Assembly: GCF_900129635.1 (NCBI RefSeq)
Contig: NZ_FSRB01000001.1
Coordinates: 2,333,501-2,397,500 of the forward strand
Direction: 5' to 3'
DNA: 64,000 nt
Origin: Singulisphaera sp. GP187
GTDB taxonomy: Bacteria; Planctomycetota; Planctomycetia; Isosphaerales; Isosphaeraceae
Position 1 is the first letter of the stretch; each line of letters starts with the position of its first letter. The translations under genes were made by a program, and so were the position numbers. Positions 25,791 to 34,385 of the stretch are shown one piece after another. The notes beneath the pieces were generated by a model, which worked only from the letters and a program-made list of their open reading frames with translations, made no database searches and was not told the origin of the DNA.

Positions 25791-27101
25791 ATGACCGACG
25801 CCGGGTCCGCGGGGGCTGATTCTCGTGAGCAGCATCCGTCGAAGACGAGCCTCCGTGCGCTCGATGCCTTGAACATCTTCCTCGCAGATGTGCGGGACGG
25901 GATGGGCCCGTTCCTGGGCACCTTCCTGCGGGAGCATCATCACTGGGACGCGGGCCGGGTCGGGATCGCCCTGGCGGCGTCGCAGATCGGGACGGTGCTG
26001 GCCCAGACCCCGGCCGGTGGCCTCATCGACTGCATCAAGTGGAAGCGCCTCGCGATTGCGATCACGGCAGCGGTGGTCGCCGGGGGCTGCGTCTCGCTCT
26101 ACCTGGTGCCGAGCCTCGCGGTGGTCGTCGCGGCACAGGCGGCGATCGGTGCGGCCGCGACGATCTTCCCGCCGGCCATGGCGGCTGTGACACTGGGCCT
26201 GGTCGGCCGGGCGGCCATGCCACGACGCACCGGGCGGAACGAGGCGTTCAACCACGGCGGGAACGTCGTCGCGGCGGCTCTCGCGGGAGCCCTCGCCTAC
26301 CTCCTCGGCTACGGCGCGTTGTTCGTCCTCGTCGCCGGCATGGCGGCCGCGAGCGCCGCCGCCGTCCTCTTGATCCGCGAGGAGGACATCGACCACGACC
26401 TCGCCCGGGGGGCCGACGACGGCGAGGAAGAGGGGCGAGAGGCCGTCGCCATCGCCGAGCTGTTCAAAAACCGTCGGATCGCGATCTTCGCCGTATCGGT
26501 GGTCCTCTTCCATTTCGCCAATGCGGCGATGCTGCCGCTGGTCGGCCAGAAGTCGAGCGACGGCCTGAAGGAAGGGGCGGCGGTCCTGATGTCGGCCTGC
26601 ATCATCGCGGCCCAGGTCGTGATGGTGCCGGTGGCCCTGGCGGCCAGTCACTACGCGGCGAGTTGGGGCCGGAAGCCGGTCTTCCTCGTCGGCTTCGGGG
26701 TCCTGCCCGTCCGCGGCTTGCTCTACTGTCTGAGCGTGAACCCGTATTACCTCGTCGGCGTGCAACTCCTCGACGGCATCGGTGCGGGGATTTTCGGGGT
26801 CGTCTCGGTCCTGGTCGTGGCCGACCTGACAAGGGGGACCGGCCGGTTCAACCTCACCCAGGGGGCGCTCGCCACGGCGACCGGCGTGGGTGCCGGCCTG
26901 AGTAACCTCCTGGCGGGCTTCGTGGTCAAGGCGGCGGGCTTTAACGCGGGCTTCGTGACGCTCGCGGCGATCGCCGCGGCGGCCCTGGTGTTCTTTGCCT
27001 ACGCGATGCCCGAAACAGGCCAATCGGCGCGGGGCGTGCCCGGCATCCCACCCGATCCGACGTTAGCGGGAATGACTAGACCGACTTTTCGTATTCGATA
27101 G
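25791..27101 (+). CDS. MFS transporter with C-terminus altered by an IS insertion
   Basis: A 436-residue major facilitator protein with about 12 hydrophobic segments. It begins with a polar stretch, then LNIFLADVRDGMGPFLGTFL as helix 1 and AQTPAGGLIDCIKWKRLAI as the helix 2-3 loop. The second-half loop is SHYAASWGRKPVFLVG. Its last residues, GMTRPTFRIR, come from the end of the IS630-family element. Before insertion the tail would have been GMTSNQAIAS with a TGA overlapping the ATG of the metallophosphoesterase gene. The core is intact, so it is probably still functional. It follows the permease by 18 bases with AAGGAGG in between. Confidence 0.85.
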   Translation: MTDAGSAGADSREQHPSKTSLRALDALNIFLADVRDGMGPFLGTFLREHHHWDAGRVGIALAASQIGTVLAQTPAGGLIDCIKWKRLAIAITAAVVAGGCVSLYLVPSLAVVVAAQAAIGAAATIFPPAMAAVTLGLVGRAAMPRRTGRNEAFNHGGNVVAAALAGALAYLLGYGALFVLVAGMAAASAAAVLLIREEDIDHDLARGADDGEEEGREAVAIAELFKNRRIAIFAVSVVLFHFANAAMLPLVGQKSSDGLKEGAAVLMSACIIAAQVVMVPVALAASHYAASWGRKPVFLVGFGVLPVRGLLYCLSVNPYYLVGVQLLDGIGAGIFGVVSVLVVADLTRGTGRFNLTQGALATATGVGAGLSNLLAGFVVKAAGFNAGFVTLAAIAAAALVFFAYAMPETGQSARGVPGIPPDPTLAGMTRPTFRIR

Positions 27102-28495
27102 CCCAAGGGGTTGACGAACACCCCAAAATTACCTGGATGGACTAACTTACCAGCCACCAGGAGTTCACACGTCATGCCGGGCCAGGCGGCCAAGATCACC
27201 ATTACCGAGTGCCAGCAGGAAATCCTTCGGACTTTGTCCCGTGCCACCACGGCACCCTCGCGACTCCGGCAACGCGCCTCGATCATCCTGATGGGCTTCG
27301 ACGGCCTTCGCAATCAAGAGATCGCCGAGGCGGTCGGTCTGGTCCACCGCCAGGTCGGACGCTGGCGACGACGCTGGGCCAACGCTTGGGAGAAACTGAT
27401 CAACATCGAATGCTGCGAGACTCGCGCCAAACTGCGCCATGCGATTGAAGCCGTCCTCACCGACGAACCACGCCCCGGCGCCCCCAGCAAGTTCACCCCA
27501 GAGCAGGTCACCCAGATCTTGGCGATCGCTTGTGAGCCGCCTGAGAAGTCGGGCCGACCGATCACCCACTGGACCGCTCGGGAACTGGCCGATGAGGTCG
27601 TCAAACGCGGCATTGTGGTATCGATCTCATCGTCCCAGGTGAGCCGTTACCTGGATGAGGCCGCCTTGCAGCCCCACAAGAGCCGGTATTGGCTCAACAC
27701 CACGGAGAAGGATCCTCAACGTTTTGAGGAGCAAGTCAAGACGGTCTGTGACACGTACCTCATGGCGTCGGAGCGGGAGCGGAACGATGCGACCCACACC
27801 GTTTGCATTGATGAGATGACCGGTCTCCAGGCGCTGGAGCGGATCGCTCCCACCAAGGGGATGATCGCAGAGAAGTGCGAACGGATCGAGTTTGAGTATA
27901 TCCGACACGGGACGTTATGCCTGATCGGCAACTTCGAAGTAACGACCGGAAAGATGCTCACTCAAACGATTGGCCCGACGCGAACCGAGGCGGACTTCGT
28001 CCGTCACATCGAGCAGACGTTGACTCTGGACCCGGAGGGATCGTGGGTATTTATAGCGGACAACTTGAACATTCATTGCACGGAAAGCCTGGTGAATCAG
28101 ATTGCCGTGGCGTGTGAAATCCCCCTGGAATTGGGCAAAAAAGGTAAACGTGGGGTGCTGAAGTCGGTGGCGAGCCGGCAAGCGTTCTTGTCGGACACAA
28201 GTCATCGGATTCGATTTGTATATCTTCCGAAGCACAGCTCGTGGCTGAACCAGATCGAGGTGATCTTCGGAGTGATCATGCGAAAGGTGATTCGTCGCGG
28301 TTCGTTCACGTCGGTGAATGATCTGCAATCAAAGCTGTTGAACTTCCTTACCTATTTCAACAAGGTATTCGCGAAGCCGTTTCGCTGGACCTACACGGGT
28401 CGTCCGCTGATGAAGTCAGCGGCGTAAAAACAGAGAAGATGGGAGGCCCCGGGATGTTGGCCTCTTCATTAGCCTTCAAAAACGAAAAGTCGGTC
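27079..28495 (+). mobile_element. IS630-family insertion sequence
   Basis: A 1417-bp element. The terminal inverted repeats are GACCGACTTTTCGT at 27079-27092 and its reverse complement at 28482-28495. It is flanked by TA on both sides (27077-27078 and 28496-28497), the target duplication typical of IS630/Tc1-mariner elements. It sits in the last codons of the MFS gene and separates it from the metallophosphoesterase gene. Confidence 0.92.
27174..28427 (+). CDS. IS630-family transposase
   Basis: A 417-residue DDE transposase. The N-terminal HTH region has GLRNQEIAEAVGLVHRQVGR followed by WRRRW. The catalytic residues are the Asp in VCIDEMTGLQ, the Asp in FIADNLNIHCT and the Glu in KHSSWLNQIEVIFG. 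The frame is uninterrupted, so the element may be active. ATG 27174 follows CAGGAG; an upstream TTG at 27111 is less likely. It is the only gene of the element. Confidence 0.93.
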   Translation: MPGQAAKITITECQQEILRTLSRATTAPSRLRQRASIILMGFDGLRNQEIAEAVGLVHRQVGRWRRRWANAWEKLINIECCETRAKLRHAIEAVLTDEPRPGAPSKFTPEQVTQILAIACEPPEKSGRPITHWTARELADEVVKRGIVVSISSSQVSRYLDEAALQPHKSRYWLNTTEKDPQRFEEQVKTVCDTYLMASERERNDATHTVCIDEMTGLQALERIAPTKGMIAEKCERIEFEYIRHGTLCLIGNFEVTTGKMLTQTIGPTRTEADFVRHIEQTLTLDPEGSWVFIADNLNIHCTESLVNQIAVACEIPLELGKKGKRGVLKSVASRQAFLSDTSHRIRFVYLPKHSSWLNQIEVIFGVIMRKVIRRGSFTSVNDLQSKLLNFLTYFNKVFAKPFRWTYTGRPLMKSAA

Positions 28496-28516
28496 TAGTA
28501 ATCAGGCAATCGCATC

Positions 28517-29608
28517 ATGACAACAAGATTTGGAGACGCACACGACATGAGCGAATTCGATGCCCCGGTCGTCATCGTCGTGCCCGGAGACTTGCACCTG
28601 ACCGAGCCCGACCTCGACAACGCCCGCGCCGCATACCGGGTCGTGGACGAGGTCAATCGCCTCATCCGTCCCGATTTCGTCCAGTTCATCGGCGACAACG
28701 TCCAGGACGCGACCGAGGACCAGTTCCGCCTCTTCAACGACATCCGCGGTCGCCTGGAGGTACCCCATTTCACGCTCGTCGGCGACCACGACGTGAAGGG
28801 CGACCCGGCTGCCTCGGGCTTCCGCCGGCACGTCGGCGAGCCTTATGACGCGACGGCCTTGCGGGGGTTCCGGTTCATCCGGCTCAACACCCAGGAGTCC
28901 CGTCCCGTGGGGCTCTCGCCTGAGCAGACCCGTTGGTTCGGCGGGGAGGTCGACTGGGCCCTCTCCCGGGGGGAGCGGGTCGTCCTCTTCCAGCATAACT
29001 ACCCGTACCAGATCTGGGAAAACTTCGCCGGGCCGGGAATCGACGAGTGGCGGGCGGTCGTCCAGACCCGCCGGATCGAGGCGGTCATCTGCGGCCACAC
29101 TCATTACGGCCAGGTCGCCAACGACGGCCGGAACGTGATGCTCGCCACGAGGTCGATCGGCGACCCTGAAGGAGGGCCACCCGGGTACACACTCCTCTAC
29201 TTCCGGGGCGACGACTTTGCGATGACGTTTCGCTCGGTGGAGGACCACGGCCCCCTCGTGTTGGTGACTCACCCGCGCGAGAGGTTGCTGTCGACCGGCC
29301 CCAGGCATGTCGTCCGTGGTCACGATCGAGTCATTGTTCGGGCCTGGCCCGCTCCGGCCGTCGCGGCCGTCCACTACCGCATCGACGAGGAAGCCTGGGC
29401 CGGGCTAGAGCCTGCGGGCGAGGGCCACTGGTCGGGTCCCCTGAACGGCGACCGGCTGGCCAAAGGGGAGCACGTGTTGGAGGTGGCCGCCGTCGGGCAC
29501 GATGCCGCGGAGGGATTCCAGCGGGTCGGGTTCATGGTCGACCCGACGGGCCGTTACACGCCGGTCCCGGAGGTGAGGCCCATGGTGACTTCGACGGCGT
29601 TCTGCTGA
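28517..29608 (+). CDS. Calcineurin-like metallophosphoesterase
   Basis: A 363-residue protein with the five metal-binding blocks of the family: VPGDLHL, FIGDNVQD, LVGDHDVKG (usual GNHD reads GDHD), LFQHNYPY and ICGHTHYGQV. A C-terminal domain of about 110 residues resembles a beta-sandwich added to some phosphoesterases. No signal peptide is seen, so it is probably cytoplasmic. It was probably coupled to the upstream MFS gene by an ATGA overlap before the IS insertion. The natural substrate (nucleotide, phospholipid or phosphoprotein) cannot be assigned. Confidence 0.85.
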   Translation: MTTRFGDAHDMSEFDAPVVIVVPGDLHLTEPDLDNARAAYRVVDEVNRLIRPDFVQFIGDNVQDATEDQFRLFNDIRGRLEVPHFTLVGDHDVKGDPAASGFRRHVGEPYDATALRGFRFIRLNTQESRPVGLSPEQTRWFGGEVDWALSRGERVVLFQHNYPYQIWENFAGPGIDEWRAVVQTRRIEAVICGHTHYGQVANDGRNVMLATRSIGDPEGGPPGYTLLYFRGDDFAMTFRSVEDHGPLVLVTHPRERLLSTGPRHVVRGHDRVIVRAWPAPAVAAVHYRIDEEAWAGLEPAGEGHWSGPLNGDRLAKGEHVLEVAAVGHDAAEGFQRVGFMVDPTGRYTPVPEVRPMVTSTAFC

Positions 29609-29727
29609 ATGACATTCGAGAGGGACGAGCCTGTCGTAGTCATCCCGAGACCGGCACGCTGCTCGATGATGCGACCCGGGTGTCGGGTCGGGTTGAAGTT
29701 CGGTCATTTACATGGGAGAGATCGATT

Positions 29728-30324
29728 ATGAGCCTACTCAAGCACCGGAAACGACACCATGACCGCGACGCCAGGGACGGCGGTCACGAGGAAGAGACGT
29801 TGAACGGCGTCGTTCAGGCCTACAACTACAGCCCAAAAGGGGGCGTCGAGGGGATGCTTATCCAGGAGGGAGACCGGACCCTTCAGATCAACCTCACGCC
29901 CGATATCGGGCTCGCCATCGCCTTGGCCGCGGGGGTCGGCCAATCCGTCGAGGCCACCGTCGAGCCGGAGCCGGAAGCGAAAAAGCATCCCAAGGGGGAG
30001 CACCCGGTCCACCGATTAGTCGTACTCAAGGCGACCAACGGGCGCATGTTCGCCTCGGCCGGTCCCGGCCACGGAGAGGCCGTGACGGTGGAGGGGGTCG
30101 TGAGCCGACTCAATTACGCCAAGCACGGTGAGGCTAACGGTGTCGTGCTGGAGAGCGGCGATTTCCTCCACTTGAAGCCGGACGGGATGAAGCGCGCCGG
30201 GCTACAGGTCGGTCAGCAGATCAGGGCGGAGGGGCGGGCCCGCCCGACGCCGCTCGGGCAGAGGGCGATCGAGGCGGAGATCGTGAACGGGCTCTCGCTG
30301 GGATCGAAGAAACCGCCCCGCTAG
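29728..30324 (+). CDS. Protein with two tandem OB-like repeats
   Basis: A 198-residue protein from ATG 29728 behind GGGAGAG. After a His/Arg-rich start (KHRKRHHDRDARDGGH) come two similar beta-rich units: LNGVVQAYNYSPKGGVEGML near residue 24 and VEGVVSRLNYAKHGEANGVV near residue 122. Each is followed by a strand ending in a Gly-Gln turn (AAGVGQSVEATV; GLQVGQQIRAEG). The pattern suggests a duplicated small barrel, possibly nucleic-acid or ligand binding. No named family is recognised. It ends the transport gene set, 119 bases after the metallophosphoesterase gene. Confidence 0.6.
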   Translation: MSLLKHRKRHHDRDARDGGHEEETLNGVVQAYNYSPKGGVEGMLIQEGDRTLQINLTPDIGLAIALAAGVGQSVEATVEPEPEAKKHPKGEHPVHRLVVLKATNGRMFASAGPGHGEAVTVEGVVSRLNYAKHGEANGVVLESGDFLHLKPDGMKRAGLQVGQQIRAEGRARPTPLGQRAIEAEIVNGLSLGSKKPPR

Positions 30325-30377
30325 CTCGTCCCGGATGACCAGGGCTAAACGCCAAGCAGAAGAGGCGGAAAGTCAGA

Positions 30378-30425
30378 GTTAGGGAGGATGAAGGTTAGGG
30401 AGGATGAAGGTTAGGGAGGATGAAG
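30378..30425 (+). repeat. Three tandem copies of a 16-bp unit
   Basis: GTTAGGGAGGATGAAG is repeated exactly at 30378-30393, 30394-30409 and 30410-30425, in the gap between two convergent genes. Each copy contains AGGGAGGATG, which looks like a ribosome-binding site, but no reading frame of interest follows. Probably slippage-derived. Confidence 0.8.
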
Positions 30426-30461
30426 CTCCTTGGCCCTTGCAAGTCATGCGAAGCTTTCAGG

Positions 30462-31712
30462 TCAGGGCGATGACTCCAACCCTCGATCCTTTCGGCCAGG
30501 TTGAGTGTGCTGGTCGCCCGGATTGTTCCGTTGACTTTGGCCGCTTCGCTTTTCCCGCCGGAGTGGAGGACGGATCTCGCTGCCGAGCAATTGGCCCAGT
30601 TTCGACATCTGGGTGGGACTGAGAATCTCCCAGAGTCCTAGGTCGAACTCCGAGAGAGATCGCTGCATGTCATTATAGGCTTGCTGACCCACTTCCTGGT
30701 TCCGGTCCCACAAGAGGTGACCGTGTGTCTGTTGCAACCTGCCAGCGTGCGTAGTTTTCATGGTAAGCAATTCGGCAATGAGAGCCTTCTGCTCCTTCGT
30801 GAGGCGAAGTCGGGAGGCAAGCTCCGGATCCTCCAGAAGGGCGGGGACCCCTCTCGTTGCCCAATAGGTCCGCTTGAACAATTCCGCTTGCCTCGGACTG
30901 AGAATCGCTTGGTAAAGAATCGCGTGAGCGTGGGCGATGGTTGCGTCCCGCCGGCGGATGACTCGGTCGGCCAAGTCGGCGGGCAACGGTTCGATCTCCA
31001 GGCCACGGAGCATCCAGGTGCTGAGGATCGCGCGGACCGTCTCGTCGAACTGCAGGAACAGGTCGGACTGCTCCTTCGAAAGCTTGACGACCGCCCGGAT
31101 TGCTGGACGATCGAGAACTGCAAAGCCAAAGGAGATTTTGCCTCGATCGAGCTTGTCGATCTCATCTTTCACAAACGCGATGACCTTGGCGACGTCAGTT
31201 GCCGACTGCGTGAACGAGGGCTCTTGGGTCTGGGGCCGAACTGGTCGAACATTGCGAGATTGGGATTGTTTCGCTGCCTCGGCTTCTTTACCGACCGTCT
31301 CATGGCCCAGAGTCAGAATCAATTGAGCCGCGATCGCGTCGGCGTGAGTGATGACGGCCTTCCGCTCTTTCGCTCCCTTCTCGGTCAGCCTGCCGACCAG
31401 GTCGATTGGAACCGGGTCATCGTCCAGGCCGCGTCTCAACCATGCGGCGAGCAGGGTGCGGGTCATCCGATCGAGTCGCCCTACCAAGCTGGCCTGCAGA
31501 CTCGAGAGACCCTCCCTCTTTTCGCTGTCGGCAAGGATCAGGGACCGTCCTGAAGTTCCTGACTTCTCGATCAGCTCGGCCTCAGCCCGAAGCGCCGCCT
31601 TCACCTCGGATAAGGGCCGAGTGCCTGGCACGGGGCTTTGCCCTTCCTGTGCCAGCGAGACGGCCGTCGGGATCAGGATCGAGGCAATAACAGTGATGAT
31701 GACGGAACGCAT
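30462..31712 (-). CDS. Secreted protein of unknown function
   Basis: A 416-residue protein with a signal peptide (SVIITVIASILIPTAVSLAQ) and ATG 31712 behind GAGGAGAG. The mature part is helical and contains two related units. One has TRTLLAAWLRRGLDDDPVPI, then ITHADAIAAQLILTLG (about residues 85-135). The other has RAILSTWMLRGLEIEPLPAD, then IAHAHAILYQAILS (about residues 233-285). The duplication is clear from the shared W-L-R-G-L core and the following HA-AI helix. The tail is basic. No catalytic motif is seen. It is a single-gene unit with no obvious partner. Confidence 0.7.
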   Translation of the reverse strand: MRSVIITVIASILIPTAVSLAQEGQSPVPGTRPLSEVKAALRAEAELIEKSGTSGRSLILADSEKREGLSSLQASLVGRLDRMTRTLLAAWLRRGLDDDPVPIDLVGRLTEKGAKERKAVITHADAIAAQLILTLGHETVGKEAEAAKQSQSRNVRPVRPQTQEPSFTQSATDVAKVIAFVKDEIDKLDRGKISFGFAVLDRPAIRAVVKLSKEQSDLFLQFDETVRAILSTWMLRGLEIEPLPADLADRVIRRRDATIAHAHAILYQAILSPRQAELFKRTYWATRGVPALLEDPELASRLRLTKEQKALIAELLTMKTTHAGRLQQTHGHLLWDRNQEVGQQAYNDMQRSLSEFDLGLWEILSPTQMSKLGQLLGSEIRPPLRREKRSGQSQRNNPGDQHTQPGRKDRGLESSP

Positions 31713-32227
31713 CGTCTCTCCTCTGAATCGAGAGAAGTGTGTCTCCGCCTTCCATTGTTCCTCAACCGAGCTTTCAGAGCAACACATGAGCGAGAGCGAT
31801 GGAGATGCCAGGGGCATCGAAATTCGCGTCGCCGAACCGATGTCCCGGCACAATGAAAATTCACGAGTTGCTGGCGTTCCAGCAAAACCGTGGGCCGCTC
31901 TCGAGTGGGGCACGATCGATCCGTACAGGGGCCGGCGCAGGGGACGATGCCGTTCATTCAGGCTGTAGATCTGGGGACATGCCGTCGAGCGATCTCCGAC
32001 TGGTTCTACCCACCGATTCCGAGAACGAGTCAACGATCCCATGGAAGGGTCCGCGACTTTCCTCGTCCTGTTCACTCGCCTTGTTTCCGCCCACGAAACC
32101 AGATTGTCAGCGAATTCCCACGGTGATGCTTGACGAAACATGTCCGAGCCTTATCGTGGACGAAGGATGAGACTCTTTTCGGAGCACGGCAACGGCTTCG
32201 ATCGGAGGAAACGCTGGGGAAGACACG
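31713..32227. other. Divergent intergenic region without recognised gene
   Basis: About 515 bases lie between two divergently transcribed genes, so both promoters should be here. Reading frames in it are short, mutually overlapping and without ribosome-binding sites or known motifs. I see no RNA gene or clear repeat. Confidence 0.5.
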
Positions 32228-34294
32228 GTGAAGCAATCGGAGACTGATTTCGCGATGGAGTCCGCCACCACTGAGCTGGTCTCGCCAAAGCCAGCGCGAC
32301 GACCTTGGTTCGCAATCGCGATGATTGCCGCCGTCTTCGCCGCACACATCGTCCAGTCGTTCTGGATCTTCCCAACGCCTCGGGCGCTGCGGGACGATGA
32401 GCATCCGGTGCTTGTGGTCGACCACGCGCTCCACCTCTATCACGGAGCGCTCGGCAGCCAGTTCCTCCGCGAGCACGGCACGTCCTGGGGCTTCGACCCC
32501 TTTTTCATGGCCGGATATCCCGAGTCACCGATCTGGGACTCGAGCAGCAACCTTTCCATCCTGTTCCAGTTCTTGGCCGGCGGCGGCTATCATCCTCGCG
32601 CGTACAACATCGGGCTTCTCGTTTGTTCGATCCTCGTGGTCGCGTTCATCCCACTCGGAGCGGCCGCCTCGGGAATTCGCCTGCCGGAAACCGCGGTCGC
32701 GGCGCTCTTGGCCTGGCTTTACGTCCATAGTGAATGGACCGACATGCTCTGGCGGAGCGGCCTGTTTTCGTTCGTCACGGCATCGGCCGGGACCGTCCTG
32801 CTGATCGGCGCCTTGCTCCGCTTCGACCGGCGACCTACAACCGTCGCCTGGCTCGCGCTCGCCGGCGTGAGCGCGGCCGTCTGGTTTACCCATGTCACGG
32901 CGCCGATTCTCGCCCTCGGCGCGGTGATCGGGTTCGGAGCCGCCACGGCACTCCGGCACCATTGGCGATGGCGCTTGGCCGTCGTGGCGGCGGGTGTGTT
33001 GGCCTTGGTCGTTAACCTCATCTGGATCGGACCGTTCTGGCGATTTCGAGGGATTCGTTCCCCGCAAGTCTTCTTCATGGCCCCCGATACCCCCTGGTAT
33101 CTCATCGGTCAATACCTCACCAATGACCTCGATGGGCCGTTGAGCTTGTTCATCCTGCTGGTCGGGGGGCTCGGGTTGGTCGTTTGGTTCGTGCAGGGGC
33201 ATCACGTTCGCGCGGCGACCTTCGGCGGCGCCGCGTTGGTCTGCCTGGGTCTTGCCCTGTTCGGGGGTATGTGGAGCGTCACGAAAACCCTCGAGCCGCT
33301 CCGGTTCAAAGTGCCGCTCCATCTTCTCCTGGCCGCTCCGGCCGGCTCCCTACTTGCTGTAGGGTCGGCGAGACTCACTGGGGCGCTGGGAGGAGGTCGC
33401 AAGGGCCCGGTTCTGGTGGCTGTCGGTTGGTCGCTCGCGGTTGGTCTGGCAATCTTGGTCTCGCCCAATGGAACGGCGATCCTGAAGCAACAGCTCCTGG
33501 TGAAGCGCCCGCTTGTTGCCGGCCTCCGGCCCGAGATGCTTCAGCTCGTTCGCTCGCTCCGCGAAACCACCGATCCCTCGGCGCGTGTTTTGTTCGAGGA
33601 CCAGCTTCGGCTCCATGAGCTCACCGACCCGGAGTGCACCCATTGGACCCCACTCCTCCCGATCTTGCTCGGACGCGACAAACGCCTGTTCATCGGTGGG
33701 CTCTACCACATGGCGTTCATCACCAATCACCAGCACACGTCGTTCGGCGACTTCCACCTTGGCGGTCGACCCATCGACACCTGTTCTACAGAATACCTTC
33801 GCGCTTACTGTCAGCTCTACAACATTGGTTGGGCGGTCTGCTGGTCACCCCTCTCGCGATGTTGCTTCGACCAGTGGGGACAGTCCCAACGCGTCGCTAC
33901 GCTGCCCCGCTTCAATAGCCCCAACAAGCCCATTTCCACCAACATGCAACAGTGGCAGGCGTTGACACGTCGCGTCGGGATCGAGCGCGCCAAGCAATAC
34001 ATGACCGAGGGAGAAGGCCAATACAATATCTACCGGATCGACCGACCGCGTTCGTTCTTCCTGAGCGGTGAAGGGCATCTTGCGGATGTTGCACTCAACC
34101 GCATCGAACTGGCGGATACGACCCCCCAGGATGGAGCATTAATCATCAGTATGCATTGGCTCGACACCTGGCGTACCGATCCGCCGCTCCCGTTGGAACC
34201 GTTTTACGCGCCCGACGACCCCGTCCCGTTCGTTCGAATCGTGACGACGCAATCCCATAAACGGATCGTGCTTTACAACGGCTATGGCCCTTGA
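32228..34294 (+). CDS. Polytopic membrane protein, GT-C-like
   Basis: A 688-residue protein with a single N-terminal helix (FAIAMIAAVFAAHIVQSFW), a large extracytoplasmic loop rich in Trp/Asp (HALHLYHGALGSQFL, SWGFDPFFMAGYPES) and then about eight to nine hydrophobic segments to residue 420. A soluble C-terminal domain of about 250 residues follows, beginning at RPLVAGLRPEM. The early FMAGYP motif and general plan resemble membrane proteins of the YfhO/GT-C glycosyltransferase type, but no certain family motif is seen. GTG 32228 has GGGGA upstream; ATG 32255 is the alternative. It stands alone between divergent and convergent neighbours. Confidence 0.65.
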   Translation: MKQSETDFAMESATTELVSPKPARRPWFAIAMIAAVFAAHIVQSFWIFPTPRALRDDEHPVLVVDHALHLYHGALGSQFLREHGTSWGFDPFFMAGYPESPIWDSSSNLSILFQFLAGGGYHPRAYNIGLLVCSILVVAFIPLGAAASGIRLPETAVAALLAWLYVHSEWTDMLWRSGLFSFVTASAGTVLLIGALLRFDRRPTTVAWLALAGVSAAVWFTHVTAPILALGAVIGFGAATALRHHWRWRLAVVAAGVLALVVNLIWIGPFWRFRGIRSPQVFFMAPDTPWYLIGQYLTNDLDGPLSLFILLVGGLGLVVWFVQGHHVRAATFGGAALVCLGLALFGGMWSVTKTLEPLRFKVPLHLLLAAPAGSLLAVGSARLTGALGGGRKGPVLVAVGWSLAVGLAILVSPNGTAILKQQLLVKRPLVAGLRPEMLQLVRSLRETTDPSARVLFEDQLRLHELTDPECTHWTPLLPILLGRDKRLFIGGLYHMAFITNHQHTSFGDFHLGGRPIDTCSTEYLRAYCQLYNIGWAVCWSPLSRCCFDQWGQSQRVATLPRFNSPNKPISTNMQQWQALTRRVGIERAKQYMTEGEGQYNIYRIDRPRSFFLSGEGHLADVALNRIELADTTPQDGALIISMHWLDTWRTDPPLPLEPFYAPDDPVPFVRIVTTQSHKRIVLYNGYGP

Positions 34295-34385
34295 CCGACC
34301 GGGCTACGGTCGAGGAAAAGTCAAGTCATGATTGCAATTGACAGCCACCATGAACCGGCATGCGTGAAGTCCTGCCGAGCACGCG

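Noticed and set aside
24510..27023. 837-codon minus-strand frame
   Set aside because: It is antisense to the permease and MFS genes. Its translation is charged low-complexity text with no motif or membrane pattern.
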